From NCBI GenBank assembly GCA_030407315.1, contig JALQPE010000535.1, positions 124,001 through 188,000 on the forward strand: 64,000 bases of DNA, read 5' to 3'. Made by a program: the position numbers and the translations under genes. This DNA comes from Asparagopsis taxiformis. Taxonomy: Eukaryota; Rhodophyta; Florideophyceae; Bonnemaisoniales; Bonnemaisoniaceae. Of the stretch, positions 1 to 9,787 are shown piece after piece (the first letter of the stretch is position 1; each line of letters begins with the position of its first letter). The notes beneath the pieces are model-generated. The model ran no database searches and was not told the origin of the DNA. It saw nothing but the letters and a program-made list of their open reading frames with translations.

Positions 1-1647
1 CTTACAATATCTTCCTCTCCCTCTTTACGTGAGGTTGATGTCTTTGACAATTCAATCGATCGAGATTACAAATTTGGAGATGATGGTGCTGTCAATCAAA
101 AGGGTTTCTTCTTTACAGAATCTTTGAATGTGCAAGAAAAGGTTTTCGCCATGAGTGACTCTTCAGCAGACGAGATTTGTGCACGATACACCAAGAAATG
201 GGCAGGTCTCTCCCGTGCAATTATCGAGAATGAGGTTCCCAACACAGCTAACGCCAGAAACTACGTCTCCATCGCCTCGAATTATGCTCGTCTGACTTGT
301 GTTGAAGACTCACAAACCCTGTATGAACTCTTGGCAATGGTACATCAATCCATTGCGAGATTACCGCCAGAAGAGAAGCCCTCAACTGCGTCGTACACTG
401 CAAGTGAAGAAGACATCCCGAATGTTGAACTCGAGAGGGAACTTTTGAGGTTTTACAACTTTTCTATGGTTCGTGCCATTTCAACTATTTCTGCTGGAAG
501 CTCACGTGCTCGTCTCTCTCCAGTTTCTGGGGCCGTGAACAATCTCATTCTGGACCTTTCTGAGCTGTGGGTAAGACATATTTCGGAAACCGCAGCAACT
601 GATCGTGTATGTGGCTGGGATGCTGCATATTCCTTGGAAACCACGGATGGTATGTCCATTGATCTCGAGCCTACTGAAGCTGTTCGTTTCAGTGCAAATA
701 CGATACATGTTGCTGTCAGATGCAATCCAGAACAAGGCAGTTCATTGAGTACTCCATATTCAAGTTTCGAGTGGTGTGACAACGTGTACGAAATTTATGG
801 AGGTCGTAGGGCACTATTTACTGTTGCTGAACAGTTTGACTATCCATATCTTTCGGGTATACAGGGCACGAACCGGTCTGATACCCAACGGATTGTAATG
901 GTTGATATTAGGTCGCTCGACGACTCAAATGGCAGTCTATCGCTTCAGTCTGACATCGAAACTGAAACTGCGACACCGGAAGCAGAATTTAGTGATCAGT
1001 ACTGTTACCGGGTGAGTTTGACAATGGGTGACGACGTCAACACAAGATCTGTTTCGTGCTCCCGGAACGTTCCATACTTAATGTCACCGAGAAAGCAGTA
1101 TGATGTTGAGTTTGAGAGGCCGTTTGATTATGATGCTTACCTGAAAAGAACAGAGGGAATCATTGCAACAAATGAAACAAGAAATGCTTCTAATGTTGTC
1201 ATAGCTCAGTCGAATCGCTTGGGATTGTATGGAGCTAACCGTGAGGGTTGTCAAGGCGGTAGCTTGAGTGGACTGTATGGAAAAGGCGGCGTTCTCGTTG
1301 GACTGATGCTGAGTATATTCCTGTTGATCATTTTAGTGACAGCTCTAACATATTTTCTGGTAACTGTGTTTGTTGCTGGTGCAGCAATTGCATTTGATGA
1401 TGCATTTATCACCGAAAACTGGGTGAATCGTGACGAATATGGACGGGGAGACATGCGGTATACTGGGTCTCAATTTACGCCATCTGAGACGCAGAGCAGT
1501 CAGAGAGGGAGCACGGTAGCGTCTGGGGAAGGTGCAGCAGATGGTCCAGCGAGAACGTTGGATATGTCGGATCTACAGCTGCCAGATCATGACACTCTTG
1601 TCGAAGAAACACGGAAAAACCTGCCTTCGCCGAGTGGACCGAGTTGA
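1..1647 (+). CDS. Membrane protein of unknown function, 5' end cut by window
   Basis: The reading frame is open from base 1, so the start lies upstream of the window; about 548 codons are visible. I do not recognise the family. The visible part is mostly a soluble, probably lumenal or extracellular region with scattered Cys and several N-x-S/T sites. One strongly hydrophobic segment follows at about bases 1285-1400 (GVLVGLMLSIFLLIILV and onward), then a polar tail of about 85 residues rich in Ser, Thr, Glu and Asp. This layout suggests a type I single-pass membrane protein with a cytosolic tail. It converges on the next gene with a gap of 130 bases. The coding call is firm from length and composition; the function is unknown. 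Confidence 0.75.
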   Translation, partial: LTISSSPSLREVDVFDNSIDRDYKFGDDGAVNQKGFFFTESLNVQEKVFAMSDSSADEICARYTKKWAGLSRAIIENEVPNTANARNYVSIASNYARLTCVEDSQTLYELLAMVHQSIARLPPEEKPSTASYTASEEDIPNVELERELLRFYNFSMVRAISTISAGSSRARLSPVSGAVNNLILDLSELWVRHISETAATDRVCGWDAAYSLETTDGMSIDLEPTEAVRFSANTIHVAVRCNPEQGSSLSTPYSSFEWCDNVYEIYGGRRALFTVAEQFDYPYLSGIQGTNRSDTQRIVMVDIRSLDDSNGSLSLQSDIETETATPEAEFSDQYCYRVSLTMGDDVNTRSVSCSRNVPYLMSPRKQYDVEFERPFDYDAYLKRTEGIIATNETRNASNVVIAQSNRLGLYGANREGCQGGSLSGLYGKGGVLVGLMLSIFLLIILVTALTYFLVTVFVAGAAIAFDDAFITENWVNRDEYGRGDMRYTGSQFTPSETQSSQRGSTVASGEGAADGPARTLDMSDLQLPDHDTLVEETRKNLPSPSGPS

Positions 1648-1777
1648 AATCTTGACGACGACCCCATCCCTAGCAAGTCTTCAATTATTATGCTTGTACA
1701 ACAACTCGGTCTCAGTATCGTATCAACAGTCATCAACGAAGGTAATGTAAATTTTGTTCAACTGCTGTTATAGACGT

Positions 1778-2704
1778 CTATTCGACCTGTACTTGGGCAC
1801 TTTCAAGCTGCTGCCAAACTTCATGTACTAGGACTGATCCCACGTTGAACACCACATAGAAGGAGCGTTCTCCTGCCTTTAAATAATCCATGTCGCCAAC
1901 CTCACGCTTCAATTGTTCTTTGGCAGCTGCCAGTTGTGAGACAGTCGGAGGTCCTGGAAGTTTTGAAACGGCTACTAGGCTGACATTGGCCTGCTCTTGC
2001 ACAGTGTCATCATTGTCCACATCTACCACCCATTTCTCTAAAGATTTCTGCGTACTGGATGTCTGGCTCAATGACAGACCATTCGGTGATGAGAATCGTC
2101 TTATCTGCATTGTTGCAGTACGTCTTAGAAGTTCGAAGCCTCCCAGAAGCGAAGGGCTGACAGTTCCAGGCGCGCATTGTCTGATCAGATCGATTACAGC
2201 CTCAAAGGAGAAGAACTCGTTTCGACGCAACGAGTCCCAAATATCGATGTGGCGAATAACGAGTGAATTATCCTTTCGAATTATGTAGTCGCTCTGCCCG
2301 GTGAATGAGACGCATGGTTTCCATGGGAGATTTGCAGTCATTGAAAGGGCCCATCTTGTTCGAATGGTTGTGTCATCAATGATAGCGGTGTCGTACAGCG
2401 TGAGAGTGGCATCCGTGAAGACAGGGGAGTTGTTCAGGAACGATATGTTATTCTTGTACCGTTCGATTCCTGTGAATTTGTTCAGTGGGTCTTCAAAAGT
2501 TACTGATGGGTCATAGAGGTCGTAGTGAGAGGCTGGCGACGACGGAGAGAAGAGGGACGGGAGCTGTTTGCGTAGTTCGTATGCAAGGGACTCAATGGAC
2601 CTCGGTGTGGTTAATGATGCCTTGGGTGATGTGCAACAGACATTGGAGCGATTTTTCCACTTCGTAGACAACAGAAAAGGTGGTGGTGCGAGGAAAGCAT
2701 CCAT
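1778..2704 (-). CDS. DUF2358 (SnoaL/NTF2-like) plastid-type protein
   Basis: 308 residues from the ATG at 2704; the frame is open further upstream but without an ATG. The N-terminus (MDAFLAPPPFLLSTKW) is hydroxylated and basic, like a plastid transit peptide. Residues about 35-160 carry the DUF2358 pattern: an ELRKQLPSLF helix, then YDPSVTFEDPLNKFTG, then a beta-rich part with tryptophans (RTRWALSM, LPWKPCVSFTG) and HIDIWDSL. Plant DUF2358 proteins are plastidial and some are joined to a SOUL haem-binding domain. The C-terminal stretch here (LVAVSKLPGPPT then a helix) is only faintly SOUL-like and I do not claim that domain. The fold is NTF2-like; the ligand is unknown. It is divergent from the HPT gene, sharing the 2705-3088 spacer. 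Confidence 0.7.
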   Translation of the reverse strand: MDAFLAPPPFLLSTKWKNRSNVCCTSPKASLTTPRSIESLAYELRKQLPSLFSPSSPASHYDLYDPSVTFEDPLNKFTGIERYKNNISFLNNSPVFTDATLTLYDTAIIDDTTIRTRWALSMTANLPWKPCVSFTGQSDYIIRKDNSLVIRHIDIWDSLRRNEFFSFEAVIDLIRQCAPGTVSPSLLGGFELLRRTATMQIRRFSSPNGLSLSQTSSTQKSLEKWVVDVDNDDTVQEQANVSLVAVSKLPGPPTVSQLAAAKEQLKREVGDMDYLKAGERSFYVVFNVGSVLVHEVWQQLESAQVQVE

Positions 2705-3088
2705 CTTTGCGACAAGATATGTGGGGTTAGCAGGAAACTTGAAGGAGAATTCTACGAGCAATTTGTACCCTCAACCAGTTTCAACGAAACGACACCATTC
2801 CGTCAACTGCACTTTTCACATGCAACATCAGCCACACAAATTGAAGCTCCGTGACCAGAACCACCGCATTTAAATGACAAGTGTCTTATGCCAAAGCAAA
2901 CACGTGTCCTATCCCCTAAACCCTCGAAAAACAGTTGGATCGAACATCCAGATAGCACTGAAAACGGAAGCAACCCTCGTCGCACCATAAATCTCCTTTT
3001 TCCCTTATCTCACCGATTCTTGTGTTGCAATGTAACCTCATCATCACGCTACCACACCAATCAATTCAAGTCACGACACCACAGCACC
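2705..3088. other. Divergent promoter region between DUF2358 gene and HPT
   Basis: This 384-base spacer separates two divergent plastid-related genes. It holds reading frames without family character and probably both promoters and 5' leaders. I see no RNA gene or repeat in it. Confidence 0.4.
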
Positions 3089-4168
3089 ATGACCATTTCA
3101 GCAGCCTTCCTACCGGTCTGTGGCACCCCATTGCGCAAGTTGCGTCACCAAACGCCACCATTGCTGTCATCATTATGCCCACGTCTTCGGCGCCACGCGA
3201 CTGTGAGCGCTCATCATTCCGTTCGAATGGCGGTTGGAACCGACTCTGCGCAGCCATCATCGCCGCCGCCCGCGGGCGCACTGGAAGCGTTGTTTAAATT
3301 CACGCGTCCACACACGATTCGCGGCACGATTATCGGCGCGTTTGCTGGTTGCTGTCGCGCCCTGCTCGAGTCATCCCATCTCATCGATTGGGCGCTTATA
3401 CCGCGTGCGTTTCTGGGACTTTTTGCATTGCTCTTCGGCAATACGTTCATCGTCGGCGTGAATCAGATCTATGACGTGCGACTCGACCGGATAAACAAGC
3501 CTTTTCTGCCCATTGCCGCCGGCGAAATGACCCCCAAGTACGCATGGGCTGTTGTGACTTCGAGCGCTATGCTCGGACTTACGATTGTGCGTCTGTTCTT
3601 CTCGCGTCTGATATTCGGGCTGTATGCGTTTGGTATGGCGTTTGGTGCGCTTTATTCCATCCCGCCGTTTAGATTCAAACGGTATCCTCTCATGGCTGCG
3701 CTCACTATCTCGTGTGTGAGAGGCTTCTTGATGAATTTTGGCGTTTATCATGCGACAAAGGCCGCGCTAGGTACCAGTTTTGCGTGGTCGCCTCCGATTT
3801 CGTTCTTGGCCGTTTTCATGTCGGTTTTTGCATGCGTTATTGCGCTGTCAAAGGATTTGCCGGATATTGAGGGGGACCGCACTGAGGGCGTACCGACGTT
3901 TGCTACGGAAGCCGGTCCGCGACGCATGGTGAAAGTGGTCGTTCTGATGCTGATGTTGAATTATGTGGGAGCTGTTGCTACGGCGATCTTGGCTCCTGCT
4001 GGCGCTTTCAGAAGATGGGTGCTTGGGATTGGCCATTTCGTGCTAGGCAGTTGGTTGATGAGTTATCAGCGAAAGATCGAGCCGGAGAATCGTGAATCGA
4101 TCAAGGACTTCTATCGCTTCATTTGGAAGCTCTTCTACGCAGAATATATATTGTTCCCATTTATCTAG
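3089..4168 (+). CDS. VTE2: Homogentisate phytyltransferase / UbiA prenyltransferase
   Basis: 359 residues from the ATG at 3089. The frame is open upstream, but this ATG opens a transit-like N-terminus rich in Arg, Pro and Ser, ending near the VRMAVG segment. The mature part is a UbiA-family intramembrane prenyltransferase. The first Asp-rich motif is NQIYDVRLD and the second KDLPDIEGD, with about eight hydrophobic segments between and around them. LFKFTRPHTIRGT at the start of the domain and the NQxxDxxxD form match tocopherol and plastoquinone-type homogentisate prenyltransferases rather than COQ2 or chlorophyll synthase. The family joins homogentisate to phytyl (HPT) or solanesyl (HST) diphosphate at the plastid envelope. 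I favour HPT, but the choice between HPT and HST cannot be settled by eye. Confidence 0.85.
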   Translation: MTISAAFLPVCGTPLRKLRHQTPPLLSSLCPRLRRHATVSAHHSVRMAVGTDSAQPSSPPPAGALEALFKFTRPHTIRGTIIGAFAGCCRALLESSHLIDWALIPRAFLGLFALLFGNTFIVGVNQIYDVRLDRINKPFLPIAAGEMTPKYAWAVVTSSAMLGLTIVRLFFSRLIFGLYAFGMAFGALYSIPPFRFKRYPLMAALTISCVRGFLMNFGVYHATKAALGTSFAWSPPISFLAVFMSVFACVIALSKDLPDIEGDRTEGVPTFATEAGPRRMVKVVVLMLMLNYVGAVATAILAPAGAFRRWVLGIGHFVLGSWLMSYQRKIEPENRESIKDFYRFIWKLFYAEYILFPFI

Positions 4169-4390
4169 TACTTCTACATAAAATCTTGTCAACCAGATTT
4201 TCCACGACGCAAAGATACGCATCAAACAAGCAAATGCACTTGTGTGTGCGACACAACCGATTTACTCGGTAGACTATAAAACCAAGCTCAGTAAGGATGG
4301 CTACTTTAGAATAGGTATGGTACAAATAGTTAGTTACGCTACCCACACACACGAGAATGTGTGTTAAGAGATCCACTATTCACACTAACG

Positions 4391-6952
4391 TCACAGCTTG
4401 AACAATGAAAATCGCTTGAGTTTTCTTTGCTCGCCCATTTCCAGCATAACTGGCGGTCGTTCTCCCCCAGAGCTACCGGGAAGGCCTTTCTTTTTCCGAC
4501 TGACTAATTTTCGCGCATGGCTCGACATTTTCCGCACAACCCCTCCACCGTCAGGCCGCGACAATGTTCTTGCGACTCTACCGTTGTCGTGATGAGCCGA
4601 GAACGGTGGAACTTCAACAGGAGACGTCGCCATACGTCGGGCGGCTGCTGACGGCGAATAAGTGACGCGCTGCGGTGTTTGGCCTCGCCGTTTAATTGGT
4701 CTTTGTGCTGCAAACGGCGTGCCAGTAGATTCTTCGCTACTTTCAAATGCTGGGTCTGTTGGCAGAAGAACCATAGATACACCATTGGCTGACGCTCCCG
4801 GATCTGAAGCTTGCCCAGTGGGCATTCCCGGAGTAATAGAGCTGGAAACACGTTTTCTGCCAGGGTGGCCATAGGCCAATGCGGACTGAGGCGCACGAGA
4901 GCGAGAACTGGTCGATGAATGAGGTGACGGCAGGGGTACTTGCCGTATTTTGCTTGTTTTGCTCGGCCAATCGTCACTGCTCGAACTGGAATATCGCCTG
5001 AGAATTCCACTTGCAAGGTCTCTTTGAAAGGACGTGGAATTTTGCCCTTGTTCAACAGTGGGCTCTATACCACCGGAGGAGATATCGTCCAATGTACCGT
5101 CTTGTTCGGCGCGACTGATTTCAACCATTTTATGTATTCGGTTCATTGCCTTTACACCCTGGATTGCAGCTTTCCAACGCTTCCTGTGAACAAATGACTT
5201 GATGTTTGTCTGTGCTGCCTCAAGATTATTCTTGGTAGCCGCCTGGCAGTTGTTCTTGAGCCATTCATGTTCGAGCGCCTGTTGGGCGGACATCCGATTT
5301 GAGGCGTCCTTGTCAAGGAGGTTTGTCAGAAACTGCTTTCCCTCCTCAGAGATGAGGTCCCATTCGGGGCCGTCAAACTTGACAGGTTTGTACTTGATCT
5401 TTTTGACAAGCTGCACAATGTCATGGTCATCAAACGGCGGATAGCCGACAAGCATGATGTAAACGATGACGCCCAGGGACCATAGGTCGGCTTCCGGGCC
5501 GTACGGCTGTCTCAGTAACACTTCTGGGGCTACGTAAAGCGGTGTACCACAGAGGGATTTGCACAAAGCAGAAGGGTCCTCGGAGTAGTGGGCAATACCA
5601 AAGTCTGTGAGTTTGACATCTGCGTCGTCACCCTCCTGCTCCATAAATACAAAGTTTTCCGGTTTGACATCGCGATGCTTGAGGTTGAGCCTGTGGCAAA
5701 ATGCGAGACTACCGAGCATGGATACAACTAGATTGGCAGCGTCTCTTTCAGTGTATATACCGCGCTCTGCTATTCTAGCAAACAGTTCACCTCCCTCTAG
5801 TAATTCCATCACAAGATACACATTGTCATCGTCTTCGCACACTTCATATAAATCAACAATGTTTGGATGGCAGCCGGCCATGTTGATGAGGCGAAAACTA
5901 AACACTTCTCTGCTAACCATTTTCTCGGCGTAAGTATCTGGATTTCGCTTGGAAATAATCTTGACAGCAGCATAGTTGCGACTGGGACGCATGTCAGGAT
6001 CTGGATGCCATTCCGGGTTCTGGGTTGCAAGATAAACTGTGGAATAACCGCCCTCTCCAATCTTCTCGGAGACCATCCAACGATCTTTTAGCGGGCCTGG
6101 GTTGTACAAATCACCGCCAGCAATTTCGATTGCAGATTCGCCGAGTTCGAGTGGAGGGGAGTGTTCGGGCGGAAAGATCTTGCTGTAATCGCTGTGAAGT
6201 TTGTTGGCCTCGCCCTGACCGAGAGATTTGCGCGAGCTCATCTGGGTGAGATACGAGTTTCCAGCCGAGCCGATGGGGAGGAGAAAGGGCGGGCGAGCCT
6301 CCATATGTGCTTGGGAGCTTCGAGCTGAAAAGAGGCCATCTTCCAATTCGGGGAGTGCGGGCAAAGCGGAGTATGTTGCAGCGGAGCGGGCGCGGGGAAC
6401 ATGGGATCGTTTGGAGGAGCGACGCTGTGGCGGGAAATAGGGCTCGAGACCTTCTGGAGCGACGTCGTCCTCGCTGTCCACTTTGCAATCCTCGACGCCT
6501 TCGAGTCCGTCTGCAGCGCCGTCGGGGTCTGGATCGTTGATGACAAAGCTACCGGGCGGGGCGGGCTGGCGCTGGCGGTAGGGGATCATGGAGCCGAATT
6601 CATCGCGGGGCGGCGGGAGAACGACGAGAGCGCTGCGGCGATTGAGATGGGTGTTGAGGGATTCGAGTCGGTCTGCGAGCCAGTGGAGGGCGAGTTCGGG
6701 GTTGGAGGGCGGCGGATGGAGCGATTGCGGGAGGCCGGCGGAGAGGGTGACGCGGTCGATGAGCGAGACGAGTGTTTGCAGGACCTGGGTGTTGGAAGCG
6801 GGCGGGGAGTGGGTGGCGGTGTGCGGCGGCGAATGAGAGCGGGAGCGAACGATGGATGGGGATGATGCATGTCGCTGGCGTTTGGGCGGGGAGGAGGGCG
6901 GCGATGCGGGGAGAAGGGTTGGAGACGGGTAGGATTGCGACGGTGGCTCCAT
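4391..6952 (-). CDS. CAMK-group serine/threonine kinase with disordered tails
   Basis: 853 residues from the ATG at 6952. Residues about 1-285 are Pro/Ser-rich and disordered. The kinase domain spans about 291-565: glycine loop EKIGEGGYSTVY, AVKI lysine, catalytic loop HRDVKPENF at 426-434, DFG at 450-452, and GTPLYVAPE before the substrate lobe. HRDVKPEN and [20 protein letters not shown] are typical of CaMK/CDPK kinases. A basic amphipathic segment after the domain (HRKRWKAAIQGVKAMNRI, about 589-607) sits where CaMK autoinhibitory and calmodulin-binding helices lie. No EF hands follow, so it is not a CDPK. The last 240 residues are Ser/Pro/Arg-rich. Calcium/calmodulin control is an inference from position and composition only. 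Confidence 0.9.
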   Translation of the reverse strand: MEPPSQSYPSPTLLPASPPSSPPKRQRHASSPSIVRSRSHSPPHTATHSPPASNTQVLQTLVSLIDRVTLSAGLPQSLHPPPSNPELALHWLADRLESLNTHLNRRSALVVLPPPRDEFGSMIPYRQRQPAPPGSFVINDPDPDGAADGLEGVEDCKVDSEDDVAPEGLEPYFPPQRRSSKRSHVPRARSAATYSALPALPELEDGLFSARSSQAHMEARPPFLLPIGSAGNSYLTQMSSRKSLGQGEANKLHSDYSKIFPPEHSPPLELGESAIEIAGGDLYNPGPLKDRWMVSEKIGEGGYSTVYLATQNPEWHPDPDMRPSRNYAAVKIISKRNPDTYAEKMVSREVFSFRLINMAGCHPNIVDLYEVCEDDDNVYLVMELLEGGELFARIAERGIYTERDAANLVVSMLGSLAFCHRLNLKHRDVKPENFVFMEQEGDDADVKLTDFGIAHYSEDPSALCKSLCGTPLYVAPEVLLRQPYGPEADLWSLGVIVYIMLVGYPPFDDHDIVQLVKKIKYKPVKFDGPEWDLISEEGKQFLTNLLDKDASNRMSAQQALEHEWLKNNCQAATKNNLEAAQTNIKSFVHRKRWKAAIQGVKAMNRIHKMVEISRAEQDGTLDDISSGGIEPTVEQGQNSTSFQRDLASGILRRYSSSSSDDWPSKTSKIRQVPLPSPHSSTSSRSRAPQSALAYGHPGRKRVSSSITPGMPTGQASDPGASANGVSMVLLPTDPAFESSEESTGTPFAAQRPIKRRGQTPQRVTYSPSAAARRMATSPVEVPPFSAHHDNGRVARTLSRPDGGGVVRKMSSHARKLVSRKKKGLPGSSGGERPPVMLEMGEQRKLKRFSLFKL

Positions 6953-7340
6953 GATAGTGGGCGACGGTACTAGTTTGGAAGACGGGGCGGCATGGTCGGT
7001 GAATGTCGCGGAGGAGGAGCAATGATAGTAGGGCTGTGATGTGGATGGCGGGAGTTTTTTAGGAGGTAGGAAGAATACAGCGATGTGCGCGCAAGTGAAA
7101 ATGGTAAGACAAATGGATGCTTGGCTGCGGCACGACTCAGGTCAATTGTACTGGCTGGAACTTGACCAGTACACTACACTACTGTACTATTTGCCACGTG
7201 GCGTCTATCTACAAGTCCTCCATTACAGCTCACCTACTGTAATTGCAACCTATCGGCTAATCGGCGGTTACTTGTTCTCGCCTTATCTCGTCGACATCCG
7301 TTGTTTTCTCGATCACTTTTCGTCGTACCACGTCATCTCG
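6953..7340. other. Divergent promoter region, kinase / SDR
   Basis: The two genes start on either side of this 388-base stretch. It contains a 10-base palindrome with a G-box core at 7193-7202. No other recognisable element was found. Confidence 0.4.
7193..7202. promoter_or_regulatory. Perfect palindrome with G-box core
   Basis: The bases gccacgtggc form a perfect palindrome around CACGTG, about 140 bases upstream of the SDR start. CACGTG is bound by bHLH and bZIP factors in plants and algae. Function here is inferred only from sequence and position. Confidence 0.3.
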
Positions 7341-8414
7341 ATGCTCTTCGTCGCGCACGCAAGCGCTGCATCCGCCGGACGTCAGCGCGACCAATCCGTG
7401 CACCAATGTGTCGCTCCCATACGCAAGGTATTGGTCACCGGCGCCACCGGTTTCATAGGCTCGCACCTCGTACCGGCGCTCATTCAATCGGGCTACGAGC
7501 CGCACCTGCTAACACGTCATCAACGCGCCCCGTCCGCCTCTGTTATCTATCATCACGCCGACATAACCGACCAATCGGCAATTGATGCGCTGCTTTCCAC
7601 TCACGTTTTCTACGCTGTACTCCATCTCGCTGCGCTCATTTCGTATACACGTCGCGATGAATCACAGCTACATGAAACCAATGTGCGCGGCACACAAATC
7701 CTTTCCAACGCTGTGCACAGCAAATCACCGCAAACACGGTTCATTCACTGCTCATCGGTGGCGGCCGTCGGTAGTAACGTCAGTGCACACGCGCCGCCAC
7801 TCACCGAACATACACCATGGGATGCGCGTTTAAACGTGGTACCCTATCTACGAACAAAACATCTCGCCGAACAACATATCCGACACCTCGCGCAACACGG
7901 CTTACGAGCCGCAATTCTGTGTCCGAGCAACGCGTACGGAGCGGGTGACGCGCGGAAGAAAAGTCGTCAAACGCAGGTAAAAGCGGCCAACGGACGATGG
8001 CCCATCTATACCAACGGTGGTGTAAACGTTGTGCATGTCCGCGTGGTAGTCGAGGCATTTCTCGCGTTGCTAAATTGCGAAAGCGACGTGTGGGACGGGC
8101 GACGCTTCCTGGTTGTAGGCGAGAACGTGACGATTGCGCACATGTTAAATTTATGCGCCCAATTGGGCGGCAATGCGCGCCATGCGCCGAAAGTGTGTTT
8201 GCCCGATTGGTTGCTGTGGACGATTTGTATGGTGGCAGAAATGCTCGGGTCGACTAGTTTCACACGGGATCGATATGAGGTGGCGAGAAGATTTCACTGG
8301 TATGATGGATCGGCGGCGCGCCAAACACTGGCGTTGAGCAATGTGTCCGCGCGAGAAGCGATTGCTGATTCGGTGACGTGGATGCGCGAGCAAGGTTTGA
8401 TTGAACACACATGA
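7341..8414 (+). CDS. Extended SDR: NAD-dependent epimerase / 3-beta-HSD-like reductase
   Basis: 357 residues from the ATG at 7341. The frame is open further upstream, but that part overlaps the likely promoter and lacks domain character. After about 30 residues of N-terminal extension comes the nucleotide-binding motif RKVLVTGATGFIGSHL. ADITD follows at the position used for adenine binding, then a catalytic serine in HCSSVAAVG and the YxxxK pair in PYLRTKHLAEQ. SNAYGAGD matches the substrate-side loop of extended SDRs such as dihydroflavonol reductase, cinnamoyl-CoA reductase and 3-beta-hydroxysteroid dehydrogenase-like enzymes. The substrate cannot be deduced. The N-terminal extension could be a weak organellar signal. 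Confidence 0.8.
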   Translation: MLFVAHASAASAGRQRDQSVHQCVAPIRKVLVTGATGFIGSHLVPALIQSGYEPHLLTRHQRAPSASVIYHHADITDQSAIDALLSTHVFYAVLHLAALISYTRRDESQLHETNVRGTQILSNAVHSKSPQTRFIHCSSVAAVGSNVSAHAPPLTEHTPWDARLNVVPYLRTKHLAEQHIRHLAQHGLRAAILCPSNAYGAGDARKKSRQTQVKAANGRWPIYTNGGVNVVHVRVVVEAFLALLNCESDVWDGRRFLVVGENVTIAHMLNLCAQLGGNARHAPKVCLPDWLLWTICMVAEMLGSTSFTRDRYEVARRFHWYDGSAARQTLALSNVSAREAIADSVTWMREQGLIEHT

Positions 8415-8951
8415 TGAGGTGGAAGGACCGACGCGTTGGCTTGTCGGCCGCTTGGCCTTGGACGATGAAAATAGACGCGACGCGGATCTCGTGCGATACA
8501 GCGTCGACGCCGCCAATTGCGTGTGCGCAGTCAGTCCATGCCGATGATTCGTTGCAATTTGATTCCTGTCCTGGACAACGTGGCCAACAAATGCAATCGC
8601 ATGGATGATCATTCGTCGTGTCAACCACATCATGGCGGTTACTGGCCAGCAATGCTTTTCGCTACATCAATTAAAATTGCCCATTTTCAATTGCAAGGAA
8701 CACCAACCACTTCACAGGGTTTCACACAGGATCTCCCAAGATCGAGCTCCTGTTCCGTCCTCTGCTGCCTGCAAGCTCGAATAAAAATATCATTCTTGCG
8801 ATTTTTCCCCAATAACAACCTATCAACGTGCGCATCCCGTCCAACCGCCATACTCGCATCCACATCCCGCCCCAGTCGCCCGCATCATCCGACCGTCCAT
8901 CCCTGCACCGCGTGCACCGCCGTAACGCATCCGCTCAACAGTCTATCCACA
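8415..8951. other. Spacer upstream of the 253-residue plastid-type protein
   Basis: This 537-base stretch lies between two plus-strand genes. The downstream frame is open through much of it, but without an ATG that gives sensible protein. It most likely holds a 3' trailer, a promoter and a C-rich 5' leader. Confidence 0.35.
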
Positions 8952-9713
8952 ATGGCCAATCTGCCAGCATTCGCACTGGGTCTCTCGACCTCCTCCTTCA
9001 CCGGCGCGCAACAAACCACCCAAACGTCCGTATGCGCCCCGCGCATTCGGCGCTATGCCGTGGCCATGGCGGACGAGAACAAGCCCTTGTTCAACAACCC
9101 CTTTGCCAAAAAGCCCGCCCAGGAATCGCAGCCAACGTCTGCCTTTATGGAACCGCAGCCAGGTGACCCGGGCTACAAGGAGCCGCCAATCCCCGCAAAG
9201 GTCGAGCAGCCCAAGCCCGCTGAGCCGGTCAAACCCAAGGAGAGCGTGGTCGCTAAGGTCGCAAAGGCTGCCAGCGAAAAGTTGCCCGTGGCCGTCGGCG
9301 ATAATCCCGTCGTCAAGCGCGGTCTCGACTTGCTCAAGGAGGATGTGCTCAAAAATGCACCGGAAATTGCAGGTGTCGGGCGTCAGGATCTCGATTCAGT
9401 CACCATGAAACCTTCCCCTGGTGAGCCCGGTTTCAAGCCCGCCGCTTTCCAGACCGTCAAGGTTTCCGAGCTGGGCATTTCGCCGTTCCCGGACGATAAG
9501 AACGCCGTTGGAAAGGTGGGTGGCGTGGAGGCCGTCAAGAAGGCCGCGCTCGAGGTGAAGAAAGGAAAGTCGGCAAAGCAAATTAAGCAGGCCGTTCTCA
9601 ACATTGCGACAAAGGAGGAGCCGGAGCAGTATGATATTCCAGATTATTTGAAGCCGTTGCCCGAGGATACCCCGAGAAAGGGGCTCACATGGAAGAATTA
9701 CCAGGGACGCTAG
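8952..9713 (+). CDS. Unknown plastid-type protein with duplicated MxPxPG motif
   Basis: 253 residues from the ATG at 8952, which opens a hydroxylated, uncharged N-terminus (LGLSTSSFTGAQQTTQ) ending in a basic RIRRYAVAMADE stretch, as in red algal transit peptides. I do not recognise the family. The rest is hydrophilic and rich in Lys, Pro, Ala and Glu. A short motif occurs twice: MEPQPGDPGYKEPP and MKPSPGEPGFKPAA. The C-terminal half has a probable helix (VEAVKKAALEVKKGKSAKQI) and ends with a Pro-rich YLKPLPEDTPRKG segment. It has no membrane segment. It may be a plastid structural or linker-like protein, but nothing here proves that. Confidence 0.7.
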   Translation: MANLPAFALGLSTSSFTGAQQTTQTSVCAPRIRRYAVAMADENKPLFNNPFAKKPAQESQPTSAFMEPQPGDPGYKEPPIPAKVEQPKPAEPVKPKESVVAKVAKAASEKLPVAVGDNPVVKRGLDLLKEDVLKNAPEIAGVGRQDLDSVTMKPSPGEPGFKPAAFQTVKVSELGISPFPDDKNAVGKVGGVEAVKKAALEVKKGKSAKQIKQAVLNIATKEEPEQYDIPDYLKPLPEDTPRKGLTWKNYQGR

Positions 9714-9787
9714 ACACTCGTAGTCGATAGCAATATGCCTACCCTAACACTCGACCACTTTCTCAGTTGAGTTATAAAGTTTAATAG

